Positions 1-8,715 of a stretch of DNA of 64,000 bases are shown piece by piece (position 1 is the stretch's first letter; each line of letters opens with the position of its first letter). The notes below the pieces were generated by a model. It ran no database searches and had not been told where the DNA came from. It saw only the letters and a program-made list of their open reading frames with translations. The stretch is from Bacillus sp. F19 (GTDB lineage Bacteria; Bacillota; Bacilli; Bacillales; Bacillaceae), in assembly GCA_023823795.1 (NCBI GenBank), contig CP085710.1:4428001-4492000 (forward strand). Reading direction: 5' to 3'. A program made the translations under genes and the position numbers.

Positions 1-566
1 ACTGCCCCGCTGTATTCCAAATACCCGGGAAGGACGTCACGGGCATCTTTTGTATACAGCTTGTATGGAGGAACAACTGCCACTAGATCTACGTCGACTT
101 CATGAACGGCTACCAATTCTGTTTCTTGCTCCTGATGAAGCCCCACTACTAATCCTCCGTACAAAGATGCTCCTGCATTATCCGGGTGACCCTCAATAAT
201 ACTGGCCAGATGCAGCTTTTCATGCATACTTAACTTTAAAGAGCATAATTCATTTGCAAGCTCCACTCCCGCCACGATAGCAGCTGCACTGCTCCCTAAC
301 CCCCGTGCCATAGGAATATCGCTCCATACCTCAACTGTACAGCTGGGCAGGACAGATTCATAAGATGATGCCACTCTTTTTGCAACTTGATAAATGAGGT
401 TTTCTTCATCTCTTGGGATAGTGAGCATTTCCTCATTTAACGGAATAAAAGACCATGTTTCAGCAGGAGTAACCCTCAGTTCCAGATAACGATTTACAGC
501 AAGACCGACAGAATCAAAGCCAGGTCCAATGTTCGCCGTGCTTCCGGGAACTTTTATCTTTAACAT
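1..566 (-). CDS. thrB: Homoserine kinase, N-terminal part (gene runs off the window)
   Basis: Phosphorylates L-homoserine with ATP to O-phosphohomoserine, the substrate of the neighbouring threonine synthase. About 188 residues are visible; the family is about 300 long, so the C-terminal third lies outside the window. The protein begins [19 protein letters not shown] and carries the GHMP-kinase ATP-binding motif RGLGSSAAA. The ATG at 566 is preferred over an in-frame ATG at 584 because GAAGG lies about five bases upstream of it. It starts 11 bases after the thrC stop, so hom-thrC-thrB is one operon. Identification is certain; only the end is missing. Confidence 0.95.
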   Translation of the reverse strand, partial: MLKIKVPGSTANIGPGFDSVGLAVNRYLELRVTPAETWSFIPLNEEMLTIPRDEENLIYQVAKRVASSYESVLPSCTVEVWSDIPMARGLGSSAAAIVAGVELANELCSLKLSMHEKLHLASIIEGHPDNAGASLYGGLVVGLHQEQETELVAVHEVDVDLVAVVPPYKLYTKDARDVLPGYLEYSGA

Positions 567-577
567 GTCGCCTTCCT

Positions 578-1639
578 TCACCATGCACCCACTCCCTTAA
601 GCTGCTCCATAACAGCAAGTTCATCGTTAGGAAGCACGATTGGTTTGATTTCAGAGAGATCAACAGCTACGTTTGGATCTTTTAATCCATTTCCTGTTAA
701 AACAGCAACTGCTTTAGCTCCCTTTTGATAAACGCCCTTCTTCACGCTCTTTATTAATCCTGCAATGGAAGCGCATGAAGCAGGCTCTACAAAAATGCCT
801 TCAGTCTTTGCTAAAAGCTGATAGGCTTCAATAATTTCCGCGTCTGTTACTTCATCAATAAAGCCGTTTGACTGCTCCGCTGCATGAACAGCTTTATCCC
901 AGCTTGCCGGGTTGCCGATCCGAATGGCGGTTGCAATCGTTTCAGGATTTTCAATTACTTGATTGCGCACAATGGCAGCTGCTCCCTCTGCTTCAAAGCC
1001 GTGCATTTGCGGGAGGCCAGTCTGATGAATGCTGTCATATTCTAAAAAACCCTTCCAATACGCAGAAATATTTCCGGCATTGCCGACTGGGATTGCCAGA
1101 ATATCCGGAGCTGCTCCCAATGCGTCGCAAAGCTCGAATGCAGCTGTTTTTTGCCCTTCGAGTCTGTAAGGATTCACAGAGTTTACAAGAGTAATAGGAA
1201 GCTTCTCAGACATGCTGCGGACCATTGTCAGCGCCTGATCGAAGTTTCCCTTTATAGCAATGATTTCTGCTCCGTACATCACTGCCTGTGCCAGTTTTCC
1301 AAACGCAATTTTCCCGTCAGGAATGACAATAATGCAGCGCATTTTCGCTCTGGCTGCATAGGCAGCTGCTGCAGCAGATGTATTTCCCGTAGAAGCACAG
1401 ATAACTGTATCACTGCCTTCTTCTTTTGCTTTTGCAACAGCCATTACCATTCCTCTGTCTTTAAAGGAGCCCGTCGGATTGGCGCCTTCTGTTTTTGCAT
1501 ACAGCTCAAGCCCTAACTGCTCTGATAGAGTTGGTAAAAAAACAAGAGGGGTATTTCCTTCGTTAAGCGTAAGTAAAGGTGTTTTGTCATTTACGGGCAA
1601 GTAATTCCGGTATTGATTCAAGAGACCTTTCCACATCAT
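578..1639 (-). CDS. thrC: Threonine synthase
   Basis: PLP enzyme that converts O-phosphohomoserine to L-threonine, the last step of the pathway. It has 353 residues, normal for the short Bacillus form. The PLP-binding lysine is K60 in [10 protein letters not shown], and a glycine-rich phosphate loop (PVGNAGN) and a C-terminal VLTGNGLKD segment are present. The start ATG overlaps the hom stop (ATGA arrangement), which implies translational coupling. It lies between hom and thrB in the usual Bacillus order. Confidence 0.97.
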   Translation of the reverse strand: MMWKGLLNQYRNYLPVNDKTPLLTLNEGNTPLVFLPTLSEQLGLELYAKTEGANPTGSFKDRGMVMAVAKAKEEGSDTVICASTGNTSAAAAAYAARAKMRCIIVIPDGKIAFGKLAQAVMYGAEIIAIKGNFDQALTMVRSMSEKLPITLVNSVNPYRLEGQKTAAFELCDALGAAPDILAIPVGNAGNISAYWKGFLEYDSIHQTGLPQMHGFEAEGAAAIVRNQVIENPETIATAIRIGNPASWDKAVHAAEQSNGFIDEVTDAEIIEAYQLLAKTEGIFVEPASCASIAGLIKSVKKGVYQKGAKAVAVLTGNGLKDPNVAVDLSEIKPIVLPNDELAVMEQLKGVGAW

Positions 1640-2934
1640 GAGTAACCGTTCCCTTCTACGCGATATGAGCTTTTAATGCCCTTTACGACTTCAAGATCAA
1701 GCAGGTTTGAAAGGATCTCATCAAAGTCTTTGTTTGATGCCTGATGCGTGACAATCACAATTTCTGCCAGATTGCTGTTTTTTAGCGGAAGCTGCAGAAT
1801 TTTCTCAAAGCTGACCCCGCGTTCTGAGAACAAGGAAGTAATTGTTGAAAATGCCCCCACCTGATCTTTCACATGAATCCGAAGGAAATGCTGGGCATAG
1901 ATTTCATCGCTCTGCTTCAATGCTTTTTCAAATTGAGGAAGCACTGCGCTTCGTCCATTCACTCCAAGTCTCATATTTTTCATGACGCCTACTAGATCAG
2001 AAACAACAGCTGTTGCAGTCGGCAGGCTTCCTGCACCCGGACCGTAGAACATCGTTTCTCCTACAGCTTCTCCGTACACATATACAGCATTATATTCGTT
2101 GTTAACCGATGCCAATGGATGATAATCGGGCAGCAGTGTAGGCTGTACACTGACTTCGACTTTATTATGGTTGCGGTTGGCGATGCCGATCAGCTTCATT
2201 GTATACCCAAGTCTCTTGCTGTAGCTGATGTCCTCATCCGTTACTTCACTGATCCCTTTAACACTTACATCCTCTAAATCTACGTGCATTGAAAAACCGA
2301 GACGTGCGAGAATCGCCATTTTGCGCGCAGCATCCAGGCCTTCTACGTCCGCAGTAGGATCCGACTCAGCATAGCCAAGATCCTGGGCTTCTTTCAGCAC
2401 TTCTGCATATGGACTTCCCTGTTTGCTCATTTTTGTTAAGATGAAATTCGTTGTTCCGTTCACGATTCCCATCATTTTGTTGATTCGGTCTGAAGCAAGT
2501 CCATCTACTAAACTTCTTAAAATCGGAATTCCGCCGGCAACACTTGCTTCATAAAATAGGTCACAGCCATTTTCTGTTGCAGCATCTAAAAGCTCCGTGC
2601 CATAGACGGCCATAAGATCCTTATTCGCAGTAACTACATGCTTTTTAGCCTGAAGAGCCTGAAGAATATATTCCTTTGTATGCAGGATGCCGCCCATTAC
2701 TTCAATAATGACATCTATTTCAGGATCGCAGATAACTTCATCAGCGTTTCTCGTCAGAAGCTCTTTTCCGAATTCAACCTGTCTTTTTTTATCAATATCC
2801 TGTACTAGGACCTTTTTCACTTTAACTGGACAGCCTACCTGGTGCATCAATTTATCCTGGTGATCGTTAATAATTTTCACTACACCGCTTCCGACTGTAC
2901 CTAGTCCCAATAAACCAACTTGAATTGCTTTCAT
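1636..2934 (-). CDS. hom: Homoserine dehydrogenase with C-terminal ACT domain
   Basis: NAD(P)-dependent reduction of aspartate semialdehyde to homoserine, at the branch point to threonine and methionine. It has 433 residues, equal to the B. subtilis enzyme. The Rossmann motif GLGTVGSG is at residues 10-17, the catalytic region includes ANKDLMA and [12 protein letters not shown], and an ACT domain from about residue 355 ([14 protein letters not shown]) would sense an amino acid, probably threonine. The start at 2934 is chosen because GGGAGTGG lies just upstream and homology begins there; an upstream in-frame extension has no support. It is the first gene of hom-thrC-thrB. Confidence 0.97.
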   Translation of the reverse strand: MKAIQVGLLGLGTVGSGVVKIINDHQDKLMHQVGCPVKVKKVLVQDIDKKRQVEFGKELLTRNADEVICDPEIDVIIEVMGGILHTKEYILQALQAKKHVVTANKDLMAVYGTELLDAATENGCDLFYEASVAGGIPILRSLVDGLASDRINKMMGIVNGTTNFILTKMSKQGSPYAEVLKEAQDLGYAESDPTADVEGLDAARKMAILARLGFSMHVDLEDVSVKGISEVTDEDISYSKRLGYTMKLIGIANRNHNKVEVSVQPTLLPDYHPLASVNNEYNAVYVYGEAVGETMFYGPGAGSLPTATAVVSDLVGVMKNMRLGVNGRSAVLPQFEKALKQSDEIYAQHFLRIHVKDQVGAFSTITSLFSERGVSFEKILQLPLKNSNLAEIVIVTHQASNKDFDEILSNLLDLEVVKGIKSSYRVEGNGYS

Positions 2935-3009
2935 GAATTTATCCACTCCCTTGATGTCCTTCTTGTAAATACATTTGTATATGTATGATAGACACTTTCT
3001 ATTATTGTC

Positions 3010-3038
3010 ATTATAAACAGTGTGCCATTGCATATCAA
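3010..3038 (-). promoter_or_regulatory. Sigma-A promoter of hom-thrC-thrB
   Basis: On the minus strand TTGATA (3033-3038) and TATAAT (3010-3015) are separated by exactly 17 bases. Both hexamers are near consensus. Transcription would start near 3003, giving a leader of about 70 bases before hom. No T-box or riboswitch was seen in the leader. Confidence 0.75.
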
Positions 3039-3188
3039 TAGAGAATTTTCAGTAATATATTATGTAATCGCTTTCTTTGTTAATTATACTGGGTTTATAT
3101 TTTTTGGAAAATACTAATATGTAAATCGCAAGCGCCTTCGTCAGATCCGATCTGATCAAGGATCCAAGCTCTGAAGATCAGTCGTTTA

Positions 3189-3220
3189 AAAAAGACGTGC
3201 GGTAAATCGCACGTCTTTTT
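3189..3220 (-). terminator. Rho-independent terminator, probably bidirectional
   Basis: AAAAAGACGTGC and GCACGTCTTTTT form a 12-bp stem with an eight-base loop. It lies just after the stop of the small minus-strand gene at 3221-3394 and insulates it from the hom promoter. Confidence 0.8.
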
Positions 3221-3394
3221 CTATTCGCGGTCAAGCTGTATATCATTTTCGCTTTCTACTATTACATCAATGTGGCCTTTGCGCTCAAGTTTTTCTTTTT
3301 CAAGCATGGCTTCTTCCTCCGTTGGAAAAATGGGACCATCAAAGATCCTCTCCATTGTTTTTTTATCTGTATACTGCACTAAAAAACTGTTCAT
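3221..3394 (-). CDS. Small hypothetical protein, 57 aa
   Basis: Unrecognised short protein beginning MNSFLVQYTDKKTMERIFDG and ending in an acidic tail (SENDIQLDRE). It is acidic, soluble in appearance and has no signal peptide or membrane segment. Support for a real gene: a good GGGAGG ribosome site eight bases before the ATG, a stop immediately followed by a strong terminator, and a position as an isolated unit between hom and the 2-hydroxyacid dehydrogenase. Function unknown. Confidence 0.7.
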   Translation of the reverse strand: MNSFLVQYTDKKTMERIFDGPIFPTEEEAMLEKEKLERKGHIDVIVESENDIQLDRE

Positions 3395-3445
3395 TGTGAA
3401 ACCTCCCGTTTTAGAACACTATACCCCGTTCTTTAAATCAGTAAT

Positions 3446-4405
3446 CTAATTTAATGGCGTAATGGGTGGTTTCCCTGTTAAAACCGACTTGATATTCTGA
3501 ACACAACAATCGATCATAGCGTATCTTGTTTCAATCGTCGCACTGCCAATATGAGGGAGCGCAACTGTATTTGGAAGCTTTAACAGCGGATGATCGGGGC
3601 TGATTGGTTCATTTTCAAATACATCCAACCCCGCTCCTGCAATTTCACCTTCTTCAAGGGCTTTTATCAAATCCTCCTCCACAACGGTTCCGCCTCGCGA
3701 GGAATTAATAAAAATAGCTGAAGATTTCATTTTCCTGAAGCTGTCAGCGTTGAACATCTTTTTCGTTTCATTCGTAAGAGGCGTCATGCAGACAACAAAA
3801 TCCGATTGTGCCAGCAATTCATTCAGGTTTTTATAAACTGCCTCCAACTTATTTTCAGCATCGTAATCTCTAGACCGATTATGATACAGAATGTTCATGT
3901 CAAATCCTTTTGCTCGTTTTGCCACAGCCTGGCCTATTTTCCCCATGCCGACAATCCCGATCGTTTTATGATGAACATCTGCTCCAGCAAGCAAAAGAGG
4001 GCTCCAGCTTGTCCATTTCCCTCCCTTCACATAGTCTGCCGCTTCAATGACCCGCCTGGCAGCAGCGAGGATGAGGGCAAATGTGAGGTCAGCTGTTGTA
4101 TCTGTTAAAACATCAGGTGTGTTTGTGATAATCACATTTTTTTGCTTCGCATAGTCAAGATTAATATTGTCGTATCCTACAGCAAGGTTTGAAATGACTT
4201 TTACGTTTTCTGCTTTATTAAGCAGCTCCTCGTCAACCTGGTCGGAAAGCATCGTCAAGAGCGCATCTGCTTCCTTTGCTTTTTCAAGCAGCAGGTCCCG
4301 CGGACATGGCTCATCCTCTTTATCCCACATCTGCACTTCTGCTAAATTCTTAAGCGCTTCCAATCTTTCTTCAGGAAATTTCCGTGTTATGAATATTTTT
4401 GGCAT
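3446..4405 (-). CDS. D-2-hydroxyacid dehydrogenase (glyoxylate/hydroxypyruvate reductase type)
   Basis: NAD(P)H-dependent reductase of 2-keto acids. The Rossmann motif GIVGMGKIGQAVAKR is intact, and the catalytic Arg (NSSRGG), Glu (DVFENEP) and His (LPHIGSAT) of the D-isomer-specific family are all present. It has 319 residues from the ATG at 4405. An ATG two codons upstream has its GAGAGG directly abutting and is less likely; from 4405 the spacing is six bases. The substrate cannot be fixed from sequence; the GyaR/YvcT group (glyoxylate, hydroxypyruvate, 2-ketogluconate) is closest. It appears to be a single-gene unit. Confidence 0.9.
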   Translation of the reverse strand: MPKIFITRKFPEERLEALKNLAEVQMWDKEDEPCPRDLLLEKAKEADALLTMLSDQVDEELLNKAENVKVISNLAVGYDNINLDYAKQKNVIITNTPDVLTDTTADLTFALILAAARRVIEAADYVKGGKWTSWSPLLLAGADVHHKTIGIVGMGKIGQAVAKRAKGFDMNILYHNRSRDYDAENKLEAVYKNLNELLAQSDFVVCMTPLTNETKKMFNADSFRKMKSSAIFINSSRGGTVVEEDLIKALEEGEIAGAGLDVFENEPISPDHPLLKLPNTVALPHIGSATIETRYAMIDCCVQNIKSVLTGKPPITPLN

Positions 4406-4473
4406 TTTCATCCTCTCACCCTTTTTCCCTTTTCTTTTATCTTAACATTAGGTGTGAGAGGATTGAACAGGCC

Positions 4474-5484
4474 CTAAAGCCAATGTATAGCAGGCAAATA
4501 AATTTTTTTCGTCCGCATGGACAGTAATTGTGCATATGATTTCAGGAATCCCTCGTATTTGGAGGAAGTCTTGAGCATTTCCGAAAGCTTTGCCTCATAA
4601 TAGGGTTTATCTGTTTCTGATGATAAATAATAATCTTCAATGCATTCAAAATAATGAATCGGCAGCAGCAGGCGGCTGTATATGAGTCTCCATGAAAAAG
4701 ACGAGAGCGGCGTTGTCCGGTCATACTCATCTAAAAGTAAAAATCCATCCTGGCGGAGAGTATCGGGATGTTCAAAAAATTGGTTTCTTAAATATTCGGC
4801 AATATCTCTGCTGCAGTGATCAAACACCCAATCTGTCGGAATTTTGACAAGTCCTGATGATTTCCATGTATCCGAATAGAATCTGTGATGACAGACAGTT
4901 GCTGAATCTATGGGCTGAGGCTCATCGTCAAGTTCTGTGTCTACTAAGTATTGAATAGCATTTTCGGCAAGACCCATATAATATGGAAAGGATTCAGCGA
5001 ACATTTTTTCAAAAGAATCAAGCGGCTGCGAACGGACTTTTCCTCTCCAAAACCCCTCAAGCTGATCTGTGCGCTTTTCCCAAAGCATCTTCCATTGGCC
5101 GATTCTGCTTATCTTTGACACCTGATAGGGATAGCTCCTGGCTTTTTGGTGAAATCGTGCAAGTTCTCTTCCCACCTGAAACACCCGCTCACTTGGAACA
5201 TAAGAGGTTTTCAGAATTCCATATTTCCTTTTTTCCCATTCTATATATAAATTCCCTTGCTTCGTTAACAAAAAAACCGCCACAAACGGGTCACCGCGTT
5301 CAAGCAGAAATTGACTCATATTATACAGTTCATAAAGCTCTTCATCGTCTATATGTGACAGCGGGACGATCAAATAGACATGCTGATGATATGAGAAAGC
5401 ATCATAACTACCCACTCTGAATGTCTCTGCCACTCTAAGTCCATATTGTTCCCGTATCAATTTTTCCACCAGTTTCTCCCCCAT
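4474..5484 (-). CDS. yutH: YutH-like spore coat-associated protein
   Basis: Member of the CotS/YutH family, kinase-fold-like proteins associated with the spore coat; no enzyme activity is established. With the ATG at 5484 it has 336 residues, close to the family size. A GTG 75 bases upstream (5559) is open but has no ribosome site. Visible features are an N-terminal MGEKLVEKLIREQYGLRV, a YHQHVYLIVPL strand region and conserved aromatic stretches (WKMLWEKR, HCSRDIAEYLRNQ). It is followed by yutG-yutF-yutE as in B. subtilis. Identification rests mainly on synteny and overall resemblance; the start is uncertain. Confidence 0.75.
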   Translation of the reverse strand: MGEKLVEKLIREQYGLRVAETFRVGSYDAFSYHQHVYLIVPLSHIDDEELYELYNMSQFLLERGDPFVAVFLLTKQGNLYIEWEKRKYGILKTSYVPSERVFQVGRELARFHQKARSYPYQVSKISRIGQWKMLWEKRTDQLEGFWRGKVRSQPLDSFEKMFAESFPYYMGLAENAIQYLVDTELDDEPQPIDSATVCHHRFYSDTWKSSGLVKIPTDWVFDHCSRDIAEYLRNQFFEHPDTLRQDGFLLLDEYDRTTPLSSFSWRLIYSRLLLPIHYFECIEDYYLSSETDKPYYEAKLSEMLKTSSKYEGFLKSYAQLLSMRTKKIYLPAIHWL

Positions 5485-5639
5485 ATATATAAAAGTCCTT
5501 ACCCTATCGTAATCGCAAGTTTGCTCATTTATGTATATTTTGGTTCCTAAGTTAAACACTTTTTAATGATTGACATTTTTTATTACACATTCAGAAGACC
5601 GTTTGCGTAAAATAGTAAAAACAAGATTGGGTGAAATGG

Positions 5640-6140
5640 ATGAAAGAAAAAGAAAAGATGGATATTGTTGAAAAAACAGCAAGACAATGGATACAGGACC
5701 GTGGAGTAAAAGTAGAAGATATCGCAGAACTCGTATACTTTCTGCAAGTAAAATATCATCCTTCATTAACAATCGATCAATGTTTGGAAAATATAGATCG
5801 AGTATTATCAAAAAGAGAAGTGCAAAATGCCATATTAACCGGCATACAATTAGATATTCTGGCGGAGAAAAAGATGCTTGAGGAACCGCTTCAGGCCATT
5901 ATCGAAAGTGATGAAAGCCTTTATGGGGTTGATGAAATCATTGCCCTGTCCATCGTCAACATCTATGGATCAATTGGATTTACGAACTACGGCTATATCG
6001 ACAAAGAAAAACCTGGAATCCTTAAATTCCTCAATGATAAATCATCCGGAATGGTCCATACCTATCTCGATGATATCATTGGAGCTATCGCAGCCGCAGC
6101 ATCAAGCAGGCTTGCTCATCGGGCTAAGAATACTGAGTGA
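5640..6140 (+). CDS. yutG: Phosphatidylglycerophosphatase A-like protein YutG
   Basis: PgpA/YutG-type protein, probably a phosphatase acting on phosphatidylglycerophosphate, though this short soluble form is not biochemically certain. About 166 residues. Family hallmarks are VYFLQVKYHPSLT, YGVDEIIALSIVNIYGSIGFTNYG and the C-terminal HTYLDDIIGAIAAAASSRLAHR. The ATG at 5640 with GGGTG upstream fits better than the GTG at 5631; an internal ATG at 5661 is possible. It is divergent from yutH, with about 150 bases between the two starts. Confidence 0.85.
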   Translation: MKEKEKMDIVEKTARQWIQDRGVKVEDIAELVYFLQVKYHPSLTIDQCLENIDRVLSKREVQNAILTGIQLDILAEKKMLEEPLQAIIESDESLYGVDEIIALSIVNIYGSIGFTNYGYIDKEKPGILKFLNDKSSGMVHTYLDDIIGAIAAAASSRLAHRAKNTE

Positions 6141-6202
6141 TAACGAAAATCGGATCCAGACAATCCCAAATGTGAATCGCCTGGTTATCCCAGGCAGACC
6201 GA

Positions 6203-6249
6203 AAAGGGTCCGCCATATAAGGAGCTTTTAACTTGTATGGCGACCCTTT
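6203..6249 (+). terminator. Long inverted repeat after yutG, possible terminator
   Basis: AAAGGGTCCGCCATATAAG at the left and CTTGTATGGCGACCCTTTC at the right pair over about 18 bp with one bulge and one mismatch. No long T run follows, so it may be a terminator or an RNA structure. A smaller GCCTGG/CCAGGC hairpin lies just before it (6179-6195). The rest of 6250-6400 holds no gene; the start (AAAAGCGGAG) resembles the edge of the dispersed intergenic repeat seen elsewhere in the window. Confidence 0.45.
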
Positions 6250-6404
6250 CTAAAAGCGGAGTTAAACGCCGCAGCTGGACACCGCTGCCGGCATACGTAT
6301 TAAAGTTTATAGCGAAAATCGCCATTTTATATGCGGAAAATTGATTTTAGCAAGCTAATTTATTAGCTTATATTCCCTTATTTTAGCTGCCACAATATAA
6401 AAAA

Positions 6405-6427
6405 AGCGCATCAAAACCCGATGCGCT
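6405..6427 (-). terminator. Terminator of yutF
   Basis: AGCGCATC and GATGCGCT form an 8-bp stem followed on the minus strand by seven T. It lies 10 bases past the yutF stop. Confidence 0.8.
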
Positions 6428-6437
6428 ATCTGCTTCT

Positions 6438-7208
6438 TTAAATTTTGTCAAACCACTCAGACAATGAATCAACCGTATAAGTTGGCTTTTCCTCATAGTT
6501 CAGCAAATGCTCGCGCAGGGTCACACCAGTATGGACAAGCAGAGTGTCCAAACCTGTATTCATGCCCGCCTTAATATCTGTATCATAGTTATCGCCGACC
6601 ATTAACGTATCTTCAGAGTCTGTACCCAGTACTTTTAAAGCCTGTTTCATAATGATGCTTTCCGGTTTACCGATAAAAATCGGCTGTACGGTTGTAGAAA
6701 CAGAAATGACCGATGTTAATGAACCGTTGCCCGGGAGCAGTCCGCGTTCTGTAGGTATGGCAATATCGCCATTTGTTGAGATAAAAGTTGCGCCACCTCG
6801 AACAGCGATACAGCCCAATGCTAATTTTTCATAAGTAATGTCTCTGTCTATCCCTGTTACGACAAAATCAGGATTTTCATCAACAAGCTTCAGGCCCCGT
6901 TCGATCAATGCCTGCTGAATGCCTTCTTCTCCAATCACGTAAACGGTCGCACCTGCTTTTTTCTCATAAATGTAATTTGCCGTTGCCTGGCTTGTTGTAA
7001 ATACTTTATCCTCGTCTGCAGGAATATCAAATGAATTTAATTTATCCGCTACCTGCTGAGGTGTTCTTGATGAATTATTGGTAACAAATAAATACGGTAT
7101 TTCTTTGTCTATTAATAATTTAACGAAGTCGCTTGCTTCTTCGATTCGTTCTTTGCCGCGATACATGGTTCCATCCAGGTCAATTAAATAGCCTTTGTAC
7201 TTCTTCAT
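6438..7208 (-). CDS. yutF: HAD-family sugar/nucleotide phosphatase, NagD-like
   Basis: HAD-superfamily phosphatase of the NagD/p-nitrophenylphosphatase group (YutF). Motif I is LIDLDGTMYRG, motif II FVTNNSS, the motif III lysine lies in GKPESIIM, and motif IV is LMVGDNYDTDIKAG; all catalytic Asp residues are present. 256 residues from the ATG at 7208, which has AAGGAG eight bases upstream. Physiological substrate unknown; related enzymes act on nucleoside monophosphates or sugar phosphates. It is followed by its own terminator. Confidence 0.93.
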   Translation of the reverse strand: MKKYKGYLIDLDGTMYRGKERIEEASDFVKLLIDKEIPYLFVTNNSSRTPQQVADKLNSFDIPADEDKVFTTSQATANYIYEKKAGATVYVIGEEGIQQALIERGLKLVDENPDFVVTGIDRDITYEKLALGCIAVRGGATFISTNGDIAIPTERGLLPGNGSLTSVISVSTTVQPIFIGKPESIIMKQALKVLGTDSEDTLMVGDNYDTDIKAGMNTGLDTLLVHTGVTLREHLLNYEEKPTYTVDSLSEWFDKI

Positions 7209-7230
7209 CCATCTCACTCCTTGCTTTATG

Positions 7231-7266
7231 AAAAAAAATGAGACGCCTTCTTAAAAAGGAAGCGTC
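7231..7266 (-). terminator. Terminator of yutE
   Basis: GACGCCTTC and GGAAGCGTC form a stem with a TTAAAAA-type loop, and the minus strand continues into an eight-T run (7231-7238). It ends transcription from yutE before yutF. Confidence 0.8.
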
Positions 7267-7290
7267 CATTTATTATAATACGTTTATTCT

Positions 7291-7728
7291 TTAATGTCTA
7301 AAAGCAGAAACCGGTCCAAGTTCATTTTCCAGATAAGCTCTTACGCGGGAAGGAAAACCGTCAAGCACATCCGACTGTTTTTTCAAGATATCTGTAAGTG
7401 CAATGTGATCGATGAATAGATACTCCTGTACGAGCTGTTTACGGAAACCGATTACTTCTTTCAATCCATCAGCTTCAGCAGCGGCAACCACTTTTTCATC
7501 GAGCAAAATATCGATAATATCCTCATAGCTGCCAGGGTCTCTCATAATAAAACCGTCAATAATTGCGTTTCCGGCATCGAGTATGGCTTCAATCATCATT
7601 TGGGCAAGACGTTCAAGCGCTTTCACTTCGATATCTGTTTTCCATTCTTTGTGCTCTGAAAATAGAGTAAGGTTTTTTTCAAAATAAACCAGAGTTTCTT
7701 CGATTTTTTCGCGATCTACAAAATACAT
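7291..7728 (-). CDS. yutE: YutE, DUF86 / HepT-like protein
   Basis: All-helical DUF86 protein of 145 residues from the ATG at 7728 (GGGAG nine bases upstream). Family landmarks are EVKALERLAQMMIEAILDAGNAIIDGF and the C-terminal FRKQLVQEYLFID. In active HepT toxins the last segment reads R-x4/6-H-x-Y; here the His position is Gln (RKQLVQEY), so RNase activity is doubtful. No MNT-type antitoxin lies next to it, which matches stand-alone YutE in Bacillus. Function unknown. Confidence 0.8.
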   Translation of the reverse strand: MYFVDREKIEETLVYFEKNLTLFSEHKEWKTDIEVKALERLAQMMIEAILDAGNAIIDGFIMRDPGSYEDIIDILLDEKVVAAAEADGLKEVIGFRKQLVQEYLFIDHIALTDILKKQSDVLDGFPSRVRAYLENELGPVSAFRH

Positions 7729-7886
7729 CTTTTGACACTCCCAACTTTCTCTTTCAAGTGCAGCACGCATGCGCCGCTCAATAATTGTATTTTATCACAA
7801 TTTGGCTGATTTCAATTTATTCCGGTAATAATTCCTTTCACTGAAAAACGAAATGTTTACAACTTGTTTCGGTAAAGTGAAACGTT

Positions 7887-7895
7887 TGCTATGAT
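7887..7895 (+). promoter_or_regulatory. Possible extended -10 promoter
   Basis: TGCTATGAT matches the extended -10 form (TGnTATAAT, one mismatch) and lies 36 bases before the DUF3055 start. No convincing -35 was found at 17 bp, which is tolerated by extended -10 promoters. Confidence 0.35.
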
Positions 7896-7930
7896 TAGAT
7901 AAAATGATCTGGTCCAAGGGGGAAATGAAC

Positions 7931-8197
7931 ATGTCCGAAAGATTTTATTTATACGATGATACAGTCGAAACAAAAACGCGCTTTGTCAGCTTCATGGGTG
8001 AAAACAGCCGCTTTGATTTAGCCATTGTTAAGTCAGATCGCTATTATGGAAAACACCTTGTTCTGAATTTATTGAGCAGCCGTTTTGCGATTATCGGCGA
8101 GGATGACTTAAACGAACCGGGATATATTGAACATGCTTTCAGCCTTGAGGAAGAAGAAGCAAATGAGCTGAGGGAATTTTTATATGAAATGGTGTAA
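7931..8197 (+). CDS. DUF3055 family small protein
   Basis: Small soluble protein (88 residues from the ATG at 7931) beginning MSERFYLYDDTVETKTRFVSF, characteristic of the DUF3055 family found next to yutD/yutE in many Bacillaceae. AAGGGGG lies eight bases before this ATG, so the upstream in-frame ATGs at 7904 and 7925 are less likely. Acidic C-terminus (EEEEANELREFLYEMV). No function is known. Confidence 0.85.
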   Translation: MSERFYLYDDTVETKTRFVSFMGENSRFDLAIVKSDRYYGKHLVLNLLSSRFAIIGEDDLNEPGYIEHAFSLEEEEANELREFLYEMV

Positions 8198-8235
8198 GGA
8201 TAAGATACGGTCATCCATCGTAAACTAAGTCAGAA

Positions 8236-8345
8236 AAGAGAAAGCGCCCGTTTAGCTCAAGGATGGCAGATCGGCAGAAAAGTCCGGGTTTAATTTATTT
8301 TGACGGATTTGTTCTGGCCGAGGAATTGGGCAATTCAGCTTTTCA
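8236..8345. repeat. Dispersed intergenic hairpin repeat, copy 1
   Basis: About 110 bp containing AAAGCGCCCGTTTAGCTCAA, GGCAGAAAAGTCCGGGTTT and GGATTTGTTCTGGCCGAGGA. The same blocks in the same order recur at 9754-10310 (five tandem copies), 48906-49022 and 62971-63096. It lies in the gene-free gap between the DUF3055 gene and the 95-aa gene. Confidence 0.75.
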
Positions 8346-8398
8346 TCAATGCACAGAACTTTATACTTTCTTATCTCTAGAAAAAAGCAGGTGATACA

Positions 8399-8686
8399 AT
8401 GGATGATAAAGAAAAACGGGAGTATACTGATTTTTCAAATGTTGAAGACATGAGAAATATGGTCCTGCCGGAAATTTTTCCAGAGGGGCCTTACGGTGCA
8501 CCGCGGGGCAAGAATGAACCTGTGGAAAACAAAAGCTCTGAGTGGAAAGAGGGTCAGCGTTATTACAGCGCTTTTACCTATGAGTTTAAATCGCTGCATC
8601 AGAATCTGCCAAGGCAGTATCCGGGAGCACATCCTGCCCACGACGACCCGGAGAAAAATGAAGAACCTCCATATACGTCAAAATAA
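8399..8686 (+). CDS. Small conserved-looking hydrophilic protein, 95 aa
   Basis: Unrecognised function. The protein starts MDDKEKREYTDFSNVEDM, contains a proline/glycine-rich core (LPEIFPEGPYGAPRGK) and a histidine-rich tail (PGAHPAHDDPEK). No signal peptide or membrane segment. AGGTGATACA directly precedes the ATG, and a strong terminator begins at the stop codon. It converges with yutD across that terminator. Confidence 0.75.
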   Translation: MDDKEKREYTDFSNVEDMRNMVLPEIFPEGPYGAPRGKNEPVENKSSEWKEGQRYYSAFTYEFKSLHQNLPRQYPGAHPAHDDPEKNEEPPYTSK

Positions 8687-8715
8687 TAAGCCGTGGATTT
8701 TCCCCACGGCTTATT
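8685..8715. terminator. Bidirectional terminator between the 95-aa gene and yutD
   Basis: AATAAGCCGTGG (8685-8696) and CCACGGCTTATT (8704-8715) form a perfect 12-bp stem. It overlaps the stop codons of both convergent genes. Confidence 0.85.

Noticed and set aside
868-1516. Long plus-strand frames over thrC
   Set aside because: Antisense shadows of a well-conserved gene, without ribosome sites or family resemblance. The same applies to most frames opposite lipA, the suf genes, fadE and fadN.
2935-3009. T-box leader for the threonine operon
   Set aside because: The leader is only about 70 bases and lacks the conserved T-box sequence and terminator/antiterminator pair.
3121-3180. Another copy of the dispersed hairpin repeat upstream of hom
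   Set aside because: Only the first block (TCGCAAGCGCC) resembles it; the remainder is a different short palindrome (TCAGATCCGATCTGA). Too weak to call.
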